A program made the position numbers and the translations under genes. Below, in pieces: positions 6,379 through 7,223 of a DNA stretch of 7,223 bases. The DNA lies in NCBI GenBank assembly GCA_005889395.1, contig VBFX01000050.1:1-7223 (forward strand), given 5' to 3'. The stretch's first letter is position 1. The number at the start of each line of letters is the position of its first letter. The notes under the pieces are model-generated. The model was not told where the DNA came from. It saw nothing but the letters and a program-made list of their open reading frames with translations, and made no database searches. The stretch is from Chloroflexota bacterium. Its GTDB lineage: Bacteria > Chloroflexota > Dormibacteria > CF-121.

Positions 6379-7223
6379 ATGCCCGCGGTCACCGTCGACA
6401 ACATCCTGAGGCTGGCGCGAATCCCGGGCCCGGACCCGGCCAGCACCATCGAGCGCCCCGTGCTCGCCATCACGACGGCACCGAAGGGTGTCGAAGGCGA
6501 GGGCTTCCCGGTGCGGCGGGCCTTTTACGGGCTCGACCAACGCTACCTCGACCCCTTTATTCACATGGACCAGATGGGCGAGGTGGAATACGGCCCCGGG
6601 GAACCGAAGGGTACCGCCTGGCACCCGCATCGGGGATTCGAGACCGTCACCTACATGATCGACGGAACCTTTCAACACCAGGACTCCACCGGTGGCGGCG
6701 GCCTCATCACCAACGGCGCCACGCAATGGATGACGGCCGGCGCGGGGATCCTCCACATCGAGCGACCGCCCGAAGCGCTGATCGCGAGCGGCGGACTTTT
6801 CCACGGCATCCAGCTCTGGGTCAACCTTCCGTCCGGTCAGAAGTGGACGCCACCCCGCTACCAGGACATCGGCGCCACGCGTGTCATGCTGCTGTCGTCA
6901 GCTGACGGCGGCGCGCTGGTGCGCGTGATCGCGGGCGACGTCGCCGGTCACCGTGGGCCGGGCGTCACCCACACGGCGATCACCCTGCTGCACGCGACCA
7001 TCAATCCGGGAGCCGAGCTGCGTCTACCCTGGCGCCGGGACTTCAACGGCCTCGTCTACGTTCTGGCCGGCCGCGGAACGGTGGGCGCCAAGCGGGCGCC
7101 GATCGGAGCAGGACAGCTGGCGGCGTTTGGTGCGGGCGACGTGATCAGCCTGACCTCCGACCTCGCGCAGGAGAGCCGCTCGCCGAACCTCGATGTGCTG
7201 GTGCTCGGCGGAGAGCCGATCGG
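6379..7223 (+). CDS. Pirin-family cupin protein, 3' end off the window
   Basis: An open frame of 281 codons plus two bases runs from ATG 6379 to the window end with no stop. Pirins are about 230-320 residues, so little is probably missing. Pirins are bicupin iron proteins; some bacterial members cleave quercetin and others act as redox-sensitive partners of other proteins, so the role here is open. The N-terminal cupin is complete: WHPHRGFETVTYM (81-93) with metal ligands H82 and H84, H100 in the following HQDSTG, QWMTAGAGILHIE (116-128) with ligands H126 and E128, then FHGIQLWVNLP in the family position. All four iron ligands are present, so the protein should bind metal. The second cupin is seen from about residue 200 on (HTAITLLHATI, LVYVLAGRG). 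ATG 6379 is the first Met in this frame; no Shine-Dalgarno site precedes it. Confidence 0.93.
   Translation, partial: MPAVTVDNILRLARIPGPDPASTIERPVLAITTAPKGVEGEGFPVRRAFYGLDQRYLDPFIHMDQMGEVEYGPGEPKGTAWHPHRGFETVTYMIDGTFQHQDSTGGGGLITNGATQWMTAGAGILHIERPPEALIASGGLFHGIQLWVNLPSGQKWTPPRYQDIGATRVMLLSSADGGALVRVIAGDVAGHRGPGVTHTAITLLHATINPGAELRLPWRRDFNGLVYVLAGRGTVGAKRAPIGAGQLAAFGAGDVISLTSDLAQESRSPNLDVLVLGGEPI

Noticed and set aside
6313..6804. 163-codon minus-strand open frame over the pirin start
   Set aside because: The plus strand encodes the pirin iron-binding motifs through this region; the minus frame has no recognisable features.
1..7223. A new defence, mobile or multi-gene system
   Set aside because: All genes belong to known, widespread families; no integrase, transposase, nuclease, repeat array or toxin-antitoxin pair is seen.

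Overview
The window is GC-rich bacterial DNA carrying five or six ordinary chromosomal genes packed closely together. Two of them run off the window edges. Three hints point to a Chloroflexota-type or Actinomycetota-type soil or sediment bacterium: the high GC, an F420-type luciferase-like oxidoreductase, and a long Pro/Thr/Ser tail on a membrane glycosyltransferase. I cannot fix the phylum from this. I see no tRNA, rRNA, CRISPR array, transposase, integrase or phage gene.

Layout. On the left, read on the minus strand, a TelA-family gene (419-1615) is followed after 15 nt by the start of a small membrane protein gene that resembles XpaC and leaves the window at base 1. XpaC and TelA are known neighbours, so this looks like a two-gene operon. 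A 140-nt divergent region separates it from a plus-strand pair: an NAD(P)-dependent aldehyde dehydrogenase (1756-3204) and, 29 nt later, a large BcsA-like processive family 2 glycosyltransferase (3234-5354). This pair converges with a minus-strand LLM-class F420-dependent oxidoreductase (5351-6301). The two convergent stop codons share one CTAG, which sits in a perfect small hairpin. The oxidoreductase is divergent, across 77 nt, from a pirin-family cupin gene (from 6379) that runs off the right edge.

How the genes relate. TelA and the XpaC-like protein probably act together in a stress or toxic-anion tolerance role whose biochemistry is poorly defined. The glycosyltransferase would polymerise or export a surface sugar. 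The aldehyde dehydrogenase, the F420 oxidoreductase and the pirin are general redox or detoxification proteins with unassigned substrates. Nothing ties all the genes into one pathway.

The window looks like a normal housekeeping or accessory-metabolism region, not a new defence or mobile system. The points most worth a second look are the shared-stop hairpin at 5344-5360, the loss of the Glu in the TED motif of the glycosyltransferase, and the contrast between strong Shine-Dalgarno sites on the left operon and their near absence on the other genes.
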